From: Phytoseiulus persimilis
Taxonomy: Eukaryota > Arthropoda > Arachnida > Mesostigmata > Phytoseiidae
DNA: 64,000 bases
Assembly: GCA_037576195.1 (NCBI GenBank)
Contig: CM075101.1
Coordinates: 47,306,001 to 47,370,000, forward strand
Reading direction: 5' to 3'
Part shown: piece after piece, positions 37,901 through 49,127 of the stretch
Position numbering within the stretch: the first letter of the stretch is position 1
Layout: the number at the start of each line of letters is the position of its first letter
The notes under the pieces: generated by a model
Told to the model about the DNA's origin: nothing
Databases searched by the model: none
The model's input: only the letters and a program-made list of their open reading frames with translations
Program-made: the position numbers and the translations under genes

Positions 37901-40900
37901 TACCCACAGAAACTCTCGAAATCGCCGAAGTGTCCACGGTAGACTACACAGTGCCCTACGGCGAGAGCTCCTTGGGGTCGTTCAATTTCGTGACGTCACC
38001 CACCGTCGGGGAGGCTTCGATGACGGCGGCGTTCCGCGAAGACAGCGACGAGGAATCCACCGATCCTCCGGCCGGTCCGGAGCGACGTCAGGACGTTGCC
38101 CCGAATCTCATTCGACCCGCAGACACTGTCAAATCGAAAAACCCGTCGCGGAATCCAACGATAGAGATCCTAACGGGACTCATCCAACTGCTGGGAGGCG
38201 ACGTCCGTCGACGGGCTACGCCCGCCCCGACTCCGCCCCCTCCCCCTCCTCAAGTCATGCACCCGAATTTCAACTTCCACCCACCTCAGAACGGCATGTT
38301 GGGGCCGCCGCCACCTCCCCATTTTTTGCCGCCCCTGCCGCATCAGCATCGTCGGCCCCCCTTCGATCAGCTCGGTCAGCAGTTCCCTAACAAGCCCAGC
38401 ATGCCCGCCTACATACCATCTCTGAACCCCCCGATAGGGCCCCAGCTCCCCCCTCAGCAGCACCCGAGCTTCTACTATCCTTCGCCGTCGGACGTCAGCA
38501 ACATACTCGGAGTCGACGAAACGACCGAGAGACCCGCCCACCGGTTCGAGCTGAAAACGCCGGACTTAGCGCCCACCGTCACCGTTCCGGTCGAAATAGA
38601 CGACGAAACCCCGCTCCCGAGAGTGTCCTCCTCGCGGAACACGATCGTCTTCATCCACGAGGCGCCCCCCAGTCTGCTGCCCTCGACGACACTGAACCCC
38701 TCGGCGACGACGACGACCCTGGACGAGGGGCTCGCGAACGTTCAGCCCGAAAGAGGAACTCCCGTGATCGAGGTCGTGGAGCCCGTTGCGACGCAGCGAC
38801 CGTCGCTCCAAACAGCACGACCTTCGAATATTTGGCTGCCGGTTGGAGCCGAGGATACTTCAAGAGTTAACATCAAATACGATCCCCAAAACGAGCCCGA
38901 TATCATCACGCAGGCTGCGGAACCTTCGGTGTTCGACGTCACCGTGGTGGGTGATTTGAATCCGACGATCAGCAACACAAAACATCTGGGTCCTCCCCCC
39001 GAAATCATCACCGAAACCGACGCCAAGCCATCGCCGACTTCGTCGATCTTGGCGACACCGGCGACCGAGTTGACTTCCACGACGACGATAATCTATTCAG
39101 AGCCCTCATCGACAGAACAGTTTCCGGTGTTTCTGCCAACGCCCACAATCAGTTCAAGTTTCACGGCCGACGTCGTTTATGGAAGAGGCTCAACGAATGA
39201 AACCAAAGCGACACCGACGGCAACGGACGCACTTCCGACACCATCGTCGTCGACAACACCGGTGCCGGCAACCAAAGGTCACGGCATTGGGAAACCTTAC
39301 GTGGTGCCCGTAGATGTGGATCCTGTGCGCCCGTCTGTTCAGCAAGGCGGGTTCGGCCACGTCAAGCAGGCCGCAAGGCCTGCCACGATGCCGCCGAACA
39401 TCAAGCAAAAACCTAAACGGCCGACGTTCAAAACTAAGACGAACACCACTCTGGTCAGAATCGACACGTGTATCGTCGGGGACGACTCGACGTGTGACGC
39501 CAACGTCAACGAATGGTGTAAAACCGATCAGGGCATCAGTACTTGTACCTGCAGGCCTGGCTACGCGAGGACGCAACCTAGGGGGCCTTGTTTAGGTGAG
39601 CAGAAGAAATGTCTACATTCATATCTACGATCAGAGTCAGGATTGCGATTCAGCAGCATGAGGGAACAGCTGTGGATTATCATCTGAACCGCCGAGATTC
39701 TAGTCACTGCGGAGCGAATCTCGATTCGCCGAGAGAAGTCTCTTTTCTGATAAGTTTCGCTCTGTGCGAACGATTCATGGGGCGTTGAACTTGGCTTGAA
39801 CTTTCTCAACTTTTCAGCCACGATTTCGATGCAGCTGACGTTCAAGTTGGACAGAATGGGCGAGAAGAAACTGCACTTCAACACCAACTATCTTAACCCG
39901 GATTCCGAGGATTATCAGATCCTCGCATTCGAAACGAGACAGGCGGTGAGTATTTCCTTACGTTTGTCTCTCGTGACGGGGGACGCGTTGCACGGGACCG
40001 AGGCTCACAGGAGTCTTCGAACGAGGAGTCGAAGTGAACATTCTCCTTCTCGATTGGAATCATCTATTCTCCTCCTGCTGCGTTTTTCGCCCGAGCCAGC
40101 CCTCTGGAATTTCGTTCCCATTCCTCGGATCACTGCGATCATCTCCTCGCCCGAATCTGTTCGCGAATTTCGCTGCGATTCACAAATTGAGAGATGCGTA
40201 AGATGACTGATTGCGTAGCAACGAATTCAGAAGTGGGCCGAAAGCCCTCCGGGATAGGGCGTGCCGTCGGAAGTCGAACTTCTGGGTCAGGTCGTCCTAG
40301 ATAACGCTGATGTTGACGCACGGCTCATCTGAATCGACTCATAACCTAATTTGAGACTTGAGTCGAGGCATTCCGCTCGTCTCGCATCTGATTTCTCCCG
40401 CGACCCTCTGCTTAAGTTCAATTGTTGCGCAGCGGCTGTTAAGGCTGAGCAGCGTGCTCGAGAAATAAAATTCTTGCGCGGCTCTTTCTTATTGGAGACG
40501 ACACAAGAGCTCCCGACATTAAACAGAACCGGAGGAGTTGGAGGGCGATCGGGATCACGGCCGAGCGGACGATCGTGTACGATCAGAGACAGTCCCTCCA
40601 TGGACTCCTCTACCATCTCTTGGAAACTTCGACGTCATTTCGGCGGCATACGGTAGCTCCCAACAGAAAGAGGCGCAAACGGGAATAAGATTCGTTCACG
40701 AATTGGGAACTCCGTGCTCTTCTGCTTCGTCGCCTGGCAACGCGTGATGACGTCGATCACAGCATCCACCTCGACTGAGCGAACAGCCTGAACAAGAAAG
40801 ACACAACTAACAAAGACGATCAGCTTTGTAGTAGCGACGTCGGCCAGGCAGATGGTCATAGACAGAATTCGTGTTCATTCCATTGAGCTGTTACGACTGA

Positions 40901-42760
40901 GGTAACGCTCTTTTCACGCTACAGTGTTTCCATTGAAACTCCGAGTCTGATTCTGCCACCGCACCGATCGACCACTTTCACTTCAATTCTCTGATTCGGT
41001 CTCGCGCACGGAACGAATAAATGAAGGACTCAACTGCAATTAAACGACGTCTGATCGAGACCGGTTGCTGCAGTTCGCGTCTCGAATCATTGCTGGAGCT
41101 CTCGTTGCGAAACATTTCCAACATTCTTCTAGCGCATTCGAAGAGTTCCGTCCTGTGTGAACAAAAATCACGTAAATCATCGACTCTTCTGTTCTCTCGC
41201 AGCTCCGGAGCTTGTTCGCGAAATCGACGTTCTCGAGGGTTTTCATGGACTCGAAAGTGAACCGCTTCAAAGGCTCGGGCTCGAAAGTGCTCGTGAACGC
41301 CACCGTTGAATTCGAAGAAAACGACATCACCCGAGTTGCATCAGTGAAACGAGTCGTGCAACACGAAATGGTCAACCTGATCTCACGCGGGAAGAGCAAC
41401 CTTGGTGAGACAACAGTGCCTACCGTTCAATCGATTCGATTCAAATAATTCTCGCGACGGTTATGAGCTCGATTGGATCACCGAGCTGAGGTGGCTCGAG
41501 ACGGATGCTGAGACAACGTCCCTTGGCAAGTTCGTTCACAGAGTTTTTCTCCCCGACGCTTCAGGAGACTCCCGCCTTTTCGTCGAGCCGCTGCTCAACT
41601 CCGCGTTGACGGTCGAGGACGTCAACGAGTGCCGCGACCTCGAGCTCCACGACTGCTCGCCGCACGCCAACTGCGAGAACAGTTTCGGGAACTTCAAATG
41701 CGTCTGCAAACCGGGCTACACGGACAAGAATCCGGACACTCGGCGAGCCGGGAGGGTTTGCGCCGGCTGCGGACCCGACTTCTGCAACAACCGCGGCGAG
41801 TGCTCGATCGTCGAAGGCGAAAAAAGCTGCGCCTGCAAAGGAAAATTCATGGGCCCTCGATGTGACATTGATGGAGAAGTGCTTGCGGTGGCTCTGGGCG
41901 CCTCGATAACGGCCGTCGTCATCATAATATTGACACTGGTGTGCCTCTGCCTCTGGAAGTGAGTACATTCTCGACCCTCCTTCCGAGGTACAGAGTTTCG
42001 CTGTCTTGGAATGGTGTTCCAGAGATGAGAACCATCTAACGGATGCGTTCGATTTTCTTCAGTCGGCGATGGAAGAGGGAGCAAGCGAAAGCGGAAGTCA
42101 TGTCGGTCGCCAGCATGGCCGGCTATCTGAATAAGACTAACTCTATAGGCTATCGGATGCACCAAAGTGCCGCTCAGGATGATCGCTTCCGATGGTCCTC
42201 GCATCTCGACAGCCTACCGAACATATACGTTCAACCAGATTCGTCGCGTGAGTGTTCTGCTGCGCAGTCGCGTCGGTCATCGACGAGCCTTCACTGTTCT
42301 CCTTCCTGGAGCCGGATAGATCCTGAGCTCTGAATTCAATGCGCCAAAGAACAATCGGATCTCAGTTTCTGATCTAACTTCCAGCTCTACACTCGATGCC
42401 TCGAGCACAGTCCATTTACGCGACACAGCGGCATATGAGAGCCCACTCGCCCGCCATGGAGCTCGAGAACCCCTACGGCCACCTGCCGCCTCGGCCGAAG
42501 TCTCGGGGAGCGATGACACACTTTGGACCGGCGGTATGTGGAGTTCAGTTTCAGCTGCATTCGTTTCGATTTTCCTGCTCGTCCATCCCAGTTGCTTCCT
42601 TTCAATATACGAGCTCAGGAGTAATCAAGGTCCTTGAAATCCACAGTCTCTCGCGAGCCCGTACGAGTTCGACCCGAACAAACAAGCCTCGATATTCGGT
42701 TCGTACAGGAACCCGGGAACCACACGAAGTATGAGGCCGGTGTTCAACGCTCACTGGTAG
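22940..42760 (+). CDS. Mucin-like type I membrane protein with EGF, SEA, EGF-EGF modules
   Basis: Eight exons: 22940-23030, 37445-39595, 39818-39945, 41203-41404, 41565-41958, 42063-42247, 42385-42533, 42647-42760. Phases agree throughout and give 1137 aa. Exon 1 is a signal peptide (MNLRVLHVVSCVLLYILCC) with a strong GTGAGT donor; linking it across 14.4 kb rests on strand, phase and the lack of another leader. Exon 2 is long and rich in Ser, Thr, Pro and acidic residues, with PPPPP runs, and ends in an EGF-like module (about aa 703-747). Next come a SEA domain (748-870), a DVNEC-type EGF (from 876), a second EGF, a membrane span (about 962-988) and a 149-aa cytoplasmic tail ending FNAHW. A GSGSKVLV segment sits where SEA domains often self-cleave (GSVVV type). 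The order resembles SEA/EGF membrane proteoglycans and mucins; I cannot name an orthologue. Likely a glycosylated cell-surface or apical-matrix protein. Confidence 0.82.
28505..28518. repeat. CCGG/GGCC tandem palindrome
   Basis: CCGGCCGGCCGGCC, self-complementary, with another GGCCGGCC-like copy near 28578. A small CG island inside the large intron; could mark an internal promoter but nothing confirms it. Confidence 0.6.
31204..31973 (-). other. Two long overlapping open frames on one strand, unassigned
   Basis: On the minus strand one frame is open for 252 codons from its first Met (31973 to 31215). A second frame is open for about 178 codons over the same bases (about 31737 to 31204) and ends in a stop after FVPEINGI. 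Both have globular-looking composition; the second includes IVPWNLFTELLFK. I recognise no family and see no convincing splice sites that would choose between them. It could be a nested gene, a decayed one, or chance in stop-poor DNA. Confidence 0.2.
32481..32508 (+). repeat. GACG / GAAC tetranucleotide repeat
   Basis: Short microsatellite of GACG units passing into GAAC units. A similar loose GAAC/GAAT array lies near 33040-33090. Confidence 0.7.
33773..33789 (+). repeat. C17 homopolymer
   Basis: Run of 17 C inside the large intron, the same length as the run at 58821. Confidence 0.95.
33955..33985. repeat. Bulged inverted repeat
   Basis: GCTCCTCG, one bulged A, then G residues, pairing with CCCGAGGAGC across an AT-containing loop; 11 base pairs with one bulge. 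Role unknown. Confidence 0.7.
39946..41202 (+). other. Intron splitting the SEA domain
   Basis: 1.26 kb phase-0 intron between the two halves of the SEA domain, ending in a TCTCGCAG acceptor. Open frames inside overlap on both strands; no exon or repeat recognised. Confidence 0.6.
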
Positions 42761-43320
42761 CTCGAACTGTAGGAAAGAGTACAAAAATTGGAGCTGCCGG
42801 AATCGTCAAACTTCAAAGTTCTCATCCTCTGAAGCTCCTTTTAAACTGGGGCGTAGGTAGCGAAATAGGGTATTTATTCTCCTGATGAATGGATGGAGTG
42901 ACTGATTCAGGCATCGAGCTCCCGATGTTCTGATTGATTGGTCATGTGATGCGCGGGCTGCTAGATGAATCGATTGATGTATTTAATGAGACGTTGATCA
43001 ATTGTGTCCGCTACTCATTAGCTGCACACCCATCGTACGTGGCAGCAGCTGGAAGAATGGGGGAACGGTGTCGAAATAAGACCGGTGCGAACCATATATT
43101 CCGTTCAGGGATCGGGGTACCCTCCGAAGAACTTTTTCACGAGGAGGCTTCCGTGAGCCATTACTCAAGAAAGTGCGGCTGTTGTTTTGCAGTTGTTCCT
43201 AATGGGTGTTCTGTACATATGCTTTGTATATATAATCACTTCCGAACGAACGAGCGCGCTAGCGAGAATCGTAATCTAGTGATTTTCCTGGAATAAATCG
43301 CATAGTCATTCGAGCAGGCG
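42761..43320 (+). other. 3' untranslated region of the SEA/EGF gene
   Basis: About 540 nt from the TAG at 42758-42760 to just past the poly(A) signal. It includes an AT-rich TGTACATATG and TATATATAA stretch shortly before the signal. The cleavage point is inferred. Confidence 0.55.
43292..43297 (+). promoter_or_regulatory. Poly(A) signal AATAAA for the SEA/EGF gene
   Basis: First AATAAA downstream of the TAG stop on the + strand, preceded by a TATATATAA stretch. It sits before the LINE fragment and the convergent receptor gene. Confidence 0.65.
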
Positions 43321-43689
43321 CGTCGCATCTTCATTCTAGCCTCCGCATGATCCTCCCGCTGCAAGATGAGCAGACCGGGTGCACTTTCAGGAGACGGCAT
43401 TTCCAACGTCGTGGTTCCTATGAACTCTCATCGAGCTCCCGGGCGGCTTGTCGTGTCGTCAGGGCAGGAGGTCGATCACTCTAGTGTTTCGTTTTCCCAG
43501 TGAGGCGTAGACTTCGCCACCTTCCCATAGGCTCGCGAGTCCAGTTCGAGTATGCGAAGTGTATGGTTTAATTGGGGACTGCGGGCCGCAAAGAGGAGGA
43601 TGCATTATCAAGAAATCTGGAGCTCACGGAAGGTCTTCCATTGAGCAAGACGGCACTAAGCTTTTCCACATTCACGTTGCGCACAGCCT

Positions 43690-44521
43690 GTAGTCTGACT
43701 CCGACTCGTCCGCACGTTTCCAACACATAGCCGCATCCCTCTCTCCGAATCTCGAGCTGGACTATCACATCGCAACCATCGCTGAGTCAGCTTATCGAAA
43801 GCTAGGCTTCTTTTTTCGAGCCAAACGCTATTTTTTTCGCCCCTCTCAACTTCTTTCGCTCTACAAAACCTAAATTCGTCCCTCTCTCAGGTACTGCTCG
43901 CGTGGCTGGGGGAGCGCCGCTCCTTCATGCCTTTCCATCCTCGATTCTACACAGAAGCGTGTTGTTCGGCTTATTGGTGACGAGACCCTGTCCTCTGCTC
44001 TCGAGAACTCGTCCTTGCGACGCAGGTTCGCCGAACCCTCTCTATTCTACCGTTACTTTCATAGAACATGTTTAGCTGAAATCTCTCCCCTGGTTACTCC
44101 CTTTCCGCTCTCCGTCCGTGTAACCAGACGTAGTGCCAAACATCTCCCCTATTCAGTTCAATGAATCACCAATCGTTCCCCACGATTCCACTCTACTTCC
44201 TTCCCTCGCACATCTCACCTTTTTAATGCCCTCCTCTCAAGCCTTCCCTTCAACGTGCGATCTCAAACTCTTTCGAACTCCTATTCTCGCGCATCTTCCA
44301 GGTGATGAGCCTCGGGTGTCTTTTCAGAGGGTGTGATCCATATGGGCCCCTCAGTCCAGCTGATTTTTCATTCTTCTGGGTCGTGCGTGAATCATTTTTC
44401 CCTATGGCTCTTCGAATCTCGTCCCATTGTCATTTTAATTTTTTCCGCACACACAGTTCCTTCTGTAAATCATGGGGTCTAGCCTTTCGGAGTTATTCAG
44501 CAAAAAAAAAATACAACAACA
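43690..44521 (+). mobile_element. 5'-truncated CR1/Jockey-like LINE, 3' end of ORF2
   Basis: The + strand encodes the region after the reverse transcriptase core that is typical of arthropod non-LTR elements: LSPNLELDYHIATIAESAYR, then KLGFFFRAKRYF, SQLLSLYK, IRPSLRYCSRGWGSAAP, LDSTQKRVVRLIGDE, FYRYFHRTCLAEISPL and VTRRSAKHLPYSV. The reading is broken by at least one in-frame stop (after LYKT, near 43871) and one frame change near 44160. The end is a poly(A)-like tract at about 44504-44514. The reverse transcriptase core and everything 5' are absent, as in a usual truncated insertion. The 5' edge is approximate. Family placement is from motif memory only. Confidence 0.82.
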
Positions 44522-44996
44522 GATGTAGCACCCTGTTCGGGCTCGATGAAAACGAAACCGAGAGGTTGGCCGCCTCAGACCGGACGAAGACGTGGCGGCG
44601 CGACTCAGTGAATCATTGTCGGAGTGAGCAAGTGACTGGATGAAGGGTGAGATTCGTCTCTCGAAGTAAGAGATACTCCACGATGCGCATAATAGAGCAG
44701 CTCCGCGTGGGGAGCAGTCGTTCGTATCTCATTGCGATGCGGACTTTCACGCAGGGAGCATAGCCTCGATGCACATAGCAGCAGCGACTGCTGCTCGGGC
44801 TCGGAGGTCACTTGTGGTACGAGTGATGCCCACGTTGCTTGTTCGCGAGCTTGCGATAAAGCTTGGCTTTTCGCTGACGCGTGCTACGGTATCTTTGAGG
44901 AAGCGGCTCGATGCTTCAGGGCTCACTTCCAGCTGACCCTTGTGCAGTTCGAATGATCAGAAGCATGCTCATCGAAGGCGCCGAGCGTTGCTCGAG
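44522..44996. other. Short gap between LINE and receptor 1
   Basis: No gene, repeat or signal recognised between the LINE tail and the receptor 1 poly(A) signal. Confidence 0.5.
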
Positions 44997-45002
44997 TTTA
45001 TT
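44997..45002 (-). promoter_or_regulatory. Poly(A) signal AATAAA for receptor 1
   Basis: AATAAA on the minus strand, about 58 nt downstream of the receptor 1 stop codon. This would give a very short 3' UTR. Confidence 0.6.
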
Positions 45003-45059
45003 ATTGGCCGCATTTTTCCGTCGAAGTCCGATTCCTCGTTTCCGGGAGGCCGGAGATCT

Positions 45060-46852
45060 TCAAATCTGCACCAATGTGAGCGAGCTCTGGCTGAGCGGCA
45101 TGTTATTTACATTAGTTTGGGCTTCTGTATTCTGTTCAGTGGCTGTATGGCCCGAGTCGGAGAAGGAGCTGGTCGAGCTGTTGGGAAACGTCTGAGGTTC
45201 AGGGTCACGAGCAACGTGACTCGACGGGAACCACGGAAACGCGAGCCTGCAACGGAAGCAAAACATCCATAAGTTTGCAGGAATCGGGAGAGCGTCACTA
45301 GAGGACACCCGGTCCGGAGCCCCCAAGACTCACGGGAGCAACACTCTGAAGTCTTCGACGAACAGACAGAGGAAGATGAAATCAACGCCGAAGCTCATCA
45401 AGTACGTTTCGCACGCCATCAGGACGAAGTCGGGGAGGAGGGCTCGGCCTTTGTAAAACCTCGCGTGGAATTCGATGGTCAGCTGCGGAAGGGAGAAAGT
45501 AAACAACAGTCCCAAGAAGGCCACCCTGAACCTCTTGATGGTCCGGCGTCAGAAAATACGGCGAATGTCAAACGCCGAATCGCTTACCCAGCAAGGGAAC
45601 ACCCAGAAGATGCTTTTCAATACATAATACAATGACAACCGATTAGATCTCCAAATAGTGCGCGTTGCGACCACGAACGTCGTTGATCGAACTAGCCATC
45701 GCAGCTGGAGGAGGACCGGAATCGCGAGCAGGCAGAACACCGCGACATCGATTAGGACAGATCGGTACCACACACCGAGCGGAACTCCGAAGCAATGTCC
45801 GTTCCCACCTGCGAATAACGAATGAGACGAAAGCCGCAATTAAGAGGATCGCGAGACGCCCGGAAACTCGAGGAAAAATTGAATTCCCGTCACTCACTCA
45901 TCGTTACGGTCCAGCATGAGGGCAGCGCCAGAAGCAATCCGATGCACCAAACCCATTCGCAGAGGCGCGAGAAGCGCTTCCGCATGAATCGAGTCCATTT
46001 TGAAGAACTATGCATGGCGCACAGGTATTGATGGAGCGAAAATAACCCGGCCAGCAGATAGTGAACAATCAATCCGGTCTGACTGATGTGAACTAATCCA
46101 TGACAAAGGGGGCCCTCCAATGCGGAAGAGATGTAGAGGCCTGTCTCGATCAAGAACCAGTCAGTCTACATCGCGCAAGTACATACAAAAGCCACACATG
46201 ACATCGACGACTGAACGCCGCGATGTCGCCGGAGCGACGAGCCATCCGCTCACAGACCGGGCCACGAGCCCACCCTTGATCTCGTCTCCCACATTTCGAA
46301 AATCCTCAAAAACACGGGAGCCGACCGGTCCGATTGCCGATGCCAGACTCGACTTCCCGATCCAAGAGCGTGGGTTTCAGAACCGCTCAGCGACGGAATT
46401 TAGCGTGAAGAATGGCGACTCACCGAAATAGTACTCGAAGTCGAGGAAGCTCCTTTCGAACATGAATGTCAACATGTTCGCGACAGCCGAATGCCGGAGC
46501 AAGACTAGCGCAGGCGATTCCGGATTCGAGATCGCGTACGACGTCCGGAGCACGAACAAGGTAAGGATGCTGTTGACGAGACCGAAGACACATGCGACAT
46601 GATGGACTTTGTAATAGAATGTGACGTCGTAGACGATGCCGGCGAGGCCGAGATAATCTGCGAAGGGAGCGAAACTCTGAACGAGAAAATCCAACCGAGT
46701 ACCGGGATCCCATCGTCGACCGGCCTCCAGTGCATGGGGCTCGAACAGGTTAGTGACGAAGAATAAGAAACGACTCTGTCAGATTCATGTTGAGCAGATG
46801 GAAGCAGATGGAACGTACCCTCGTCGTCGGTCGGGTCATGTGCCACGCTCAT
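45060..46852 (-). CDS. Divergent rhodopsin-like seven-helix receptor 1
   Basis: Core exons, 5' to 3' on the minus strand: 46775-46424, 46140-45898, 45808-45588, 45533-45334, 45246-45060. Their phases agree and give 400 codons plus stop. TM1 holds GLVNSILTLFVL. TM2 follows LLRHSAVANML, with Asn where Asp 2.50 is usual. A Cys opens TM3 (GPLCHGL), whose inner end is HQYLCAMH in place of DRY. ECL2 has NGHCFG. TM6 carries FSLP for CWxP, and TM7 carries VDFIF where NPxxY is expected. The tail is Ser/Thr-rich and ends LTLVQI. A start exon from ATG at 46852 (MSVAHDPTDDEG) fits poorly: the good donor (after 46819) leaves phase 1 while the TM exon needs phase 0; a 41-nt intron (46814-46774) with a weak GTTCCA donor would restore frame. 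Could be an orphan or chemosensory GPCR; an insect-type gustatory receptor is less likely, as no TYhhhhhQF motif is present. Confidence 0.75.
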
Positions 46853-49060
46853 CGTGGTCGTCACAGATCACTCTTTCGCCGTAGCATCCCGCACAGTCTT
46901 AGAGCTCTGATTGAATCTCTTCTCGAAGCAGGGATTGTTCGACGTCTCTCTCCGCGCTGCTGAATGAATCAAGGAGATCCACGAAAGAGAGCTACACACA
47001 CAATCCTCAATCGAATGCGACGCTGTCAAAAGAAGGCTGTTATAACAACGCGACATCCTCCACTCTCGTTGTTCAACAATGATGTGCTCTCCCACATGCA
47101 AGTTCTACCTGCTCGTAGGTTCTGCACCCCCTCTCGGAATGGGGGCCTGTGATTCCGACGAACGCGGGTGAACAGATGATGGATCTTCCCCCAGCCGTGG
47201 TCGAGCTTCCGCTGGAGCGCAGAGCCAAGACAGCACATCTAGCCCCGCTACGACGTTCTCCTGGAAGTGGACGTGCAGCGGTTCCCGCACAGGATGTCGC
47301 TGAAATCCCAGCCCTGAGTAATGAGGTCCTCCCCGAGCCCGTTCTGCGGTCGAATGTTGTTGCGAAAATTTTTTTATTTGATGCGCTACTGTTGTGAGCC
47401 TCTCATGGGAACTTGAGAATATCGTCAAAGCGGCGGATATTGTAGGCTCTCTACTCGTCGGGCCTTGTGCAATGGACTGGTATACTCCAATAGACAGACT
47501 GGTTTCAGACGCTTCAGAACTTAACGGGCGGTCTCCAGTGTCTCTTTCAGCGCAGCGAGCAACAGAGTTTGAAAGCTCGACAGACGCCATAGAGACAGGC
47601 AGGGGGCTGAAAAGGGTCAATAATGTGGTTTTCACCTCAACTGTCCTGAACTGGCCCATAAATCCTGACACCCCTGGAGCTGCGATCGTCCCACGAGGGG
47701 CAAGGGAAAGAGGATTGTGATATGAAAGACGGGAAGGCATGATGCATGAGAAAAAGCCCGACAAATTCGGACGAAAAGCAGACGAAAGAATCGATCGAGG
47801 CCTCACGTTCAGAGCTCGGGACTCCTGCCGCTTCCGAGCTTGACATTGACAATTGTAGTAATAACAATGCTACACACCCAGAAATTGTTATGAATGAAGT
47901 TCTGGGCGTATTTCCGAGATCATGACACGGCCTCGCTAAGATCACCGAATCTTTCTGTGGACCTCTAGAAACGCGAATAAGACTGCTCGAGTATCGAACT
48001 TGGCAAGGTGCACACTGTGACAACAACCCATTGAACCGAAATCCAAAATCCTGAATCTCGCAACCTCGACCTGGGCAAATTCTCGACGGGAATTTACGGA
48101 CTCATAAACTGAGTCATGACGGATCGACGGACACATGCGTCGACAATGAGAGATTGTGGAAAGTCGTCGTGAGGCAGGCTTCCATAAATTCTCCAAAGGA
48201 GAACCTGACCCGCATAATCCCAGGATCTTGTGCGAGGAACGGTGTAAATTCATCAGAGATGATAGGATCAACTTCAATGCATTTTGACTCATGCACCGCA
48301 GGCCAATCAGCGAACAAATTATACCGAGCGAGTCCGAGGGAATGGTTGAAAGGGAATCGACCCAGGTCGCAACTTCCTCGCTACATTTTTCCTGCGGGGC
48401 TGTGAAGCTCTCGCTCAGTGATTTCTGTCGCCGATTCCCCCCTCACCCTTATGTCCTGTGCAAGCTCCAGAGGTTCTGCGTGGGGTCACGATTTGGGACA
48501 TGCGCGGACCACTGTAGGACTACTTTTTCTCGCTTGAACCATTCTTACGTTGACCTGATGACGCTATTTGAGGCGTTATCTTCTAGGCTGATCAAACTCT
48601 GCTTTTGAGAGCTGCTTGAATCCCGTTTCACAATGGTTTGTATAGCACTTTGGGGTGTGTTGAAAAAAAAAAACGAAGTTAGCTTCTGAGCGTTTGAACT
48701 CGAGGCGTTGCATGGCGGGACGATGGAACGATCAGCCCCTAACTATCAATGGGCAAGAAATTCGGATCGGCTGTAGAATCATGAGACAGCTTGTATTCGC
48801 CTACAATCGGATGTCATCGGATAACTCCGTCCTCACCCACACTTGACCATATGAGAGATGCTTATTAGCAGCGAGAATTTTTTCATAGAGCGAGCGAGCC
48901 GAATGAGGTTTCCGGAAAATTGTCATCTTTAGGGTAGCTTAATAATTATGAGTGAGCTACAGTGCTGTCAGCGTCTTCCGTCATCGAGTGTTCTAAGTTG
49001 CCTAATCCGTTTGCTTCCAATCCTTCTCCTCCTCCTCGCTTGTGGCTTTCCATCATGCCG
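46853..49060. other. Intergenic, no gene recognised
   Basis: 2.2 kb between receptor 1 and the allergen-like gene. A 233-codon minus frame (47105-47806) and an 88-codon minus frame ending near 48114 have no known domain. An A-run lies at about 48662. The receptor 1 promoter should lie at the left edge, but no clear element is visible. Confidence 0.5.
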
Positions 49061-49067
49061 GCGATGG

Positions 49068-49074
49068 ATATATC
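49068..49074 (+). promoter_or_regulatory. Possible TATA-like element of the allergen-like gene
   Basis: ATATATC about 55 nt upstream of the ATG at 49128, a spacing that would suit a start site near 49095-49105 and a short leader. Weak evidence. Confidence 0.3.
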
Positions 49075-49127
49075 TTGAAACTGGATAGCCTTGTGAGCCC
49101 CTGAGATTCCCGCTCACCAATTGAACC

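Noticed and set aside
40230-40300. TTCGA-containing fold resembling a tRNA arm on the minus strand
   Set aside because: No cloverleaf can be completed; only short stems pair.
45334-45533. Stop codon right after TM7 of receptor 1 (reading through the GTGAGT)
   Set aside because: A donor after 45334 and an acceptor before 45246 join in phase to a typical receptor tail, so the early stop is intronic.
47105-47806. 233-codon minus-strand open frame upstream of receptor 1
   Set aside because: No signal peptide, domain or phase-compatible link to receptor 1; a competing frame looks equally protein-like.
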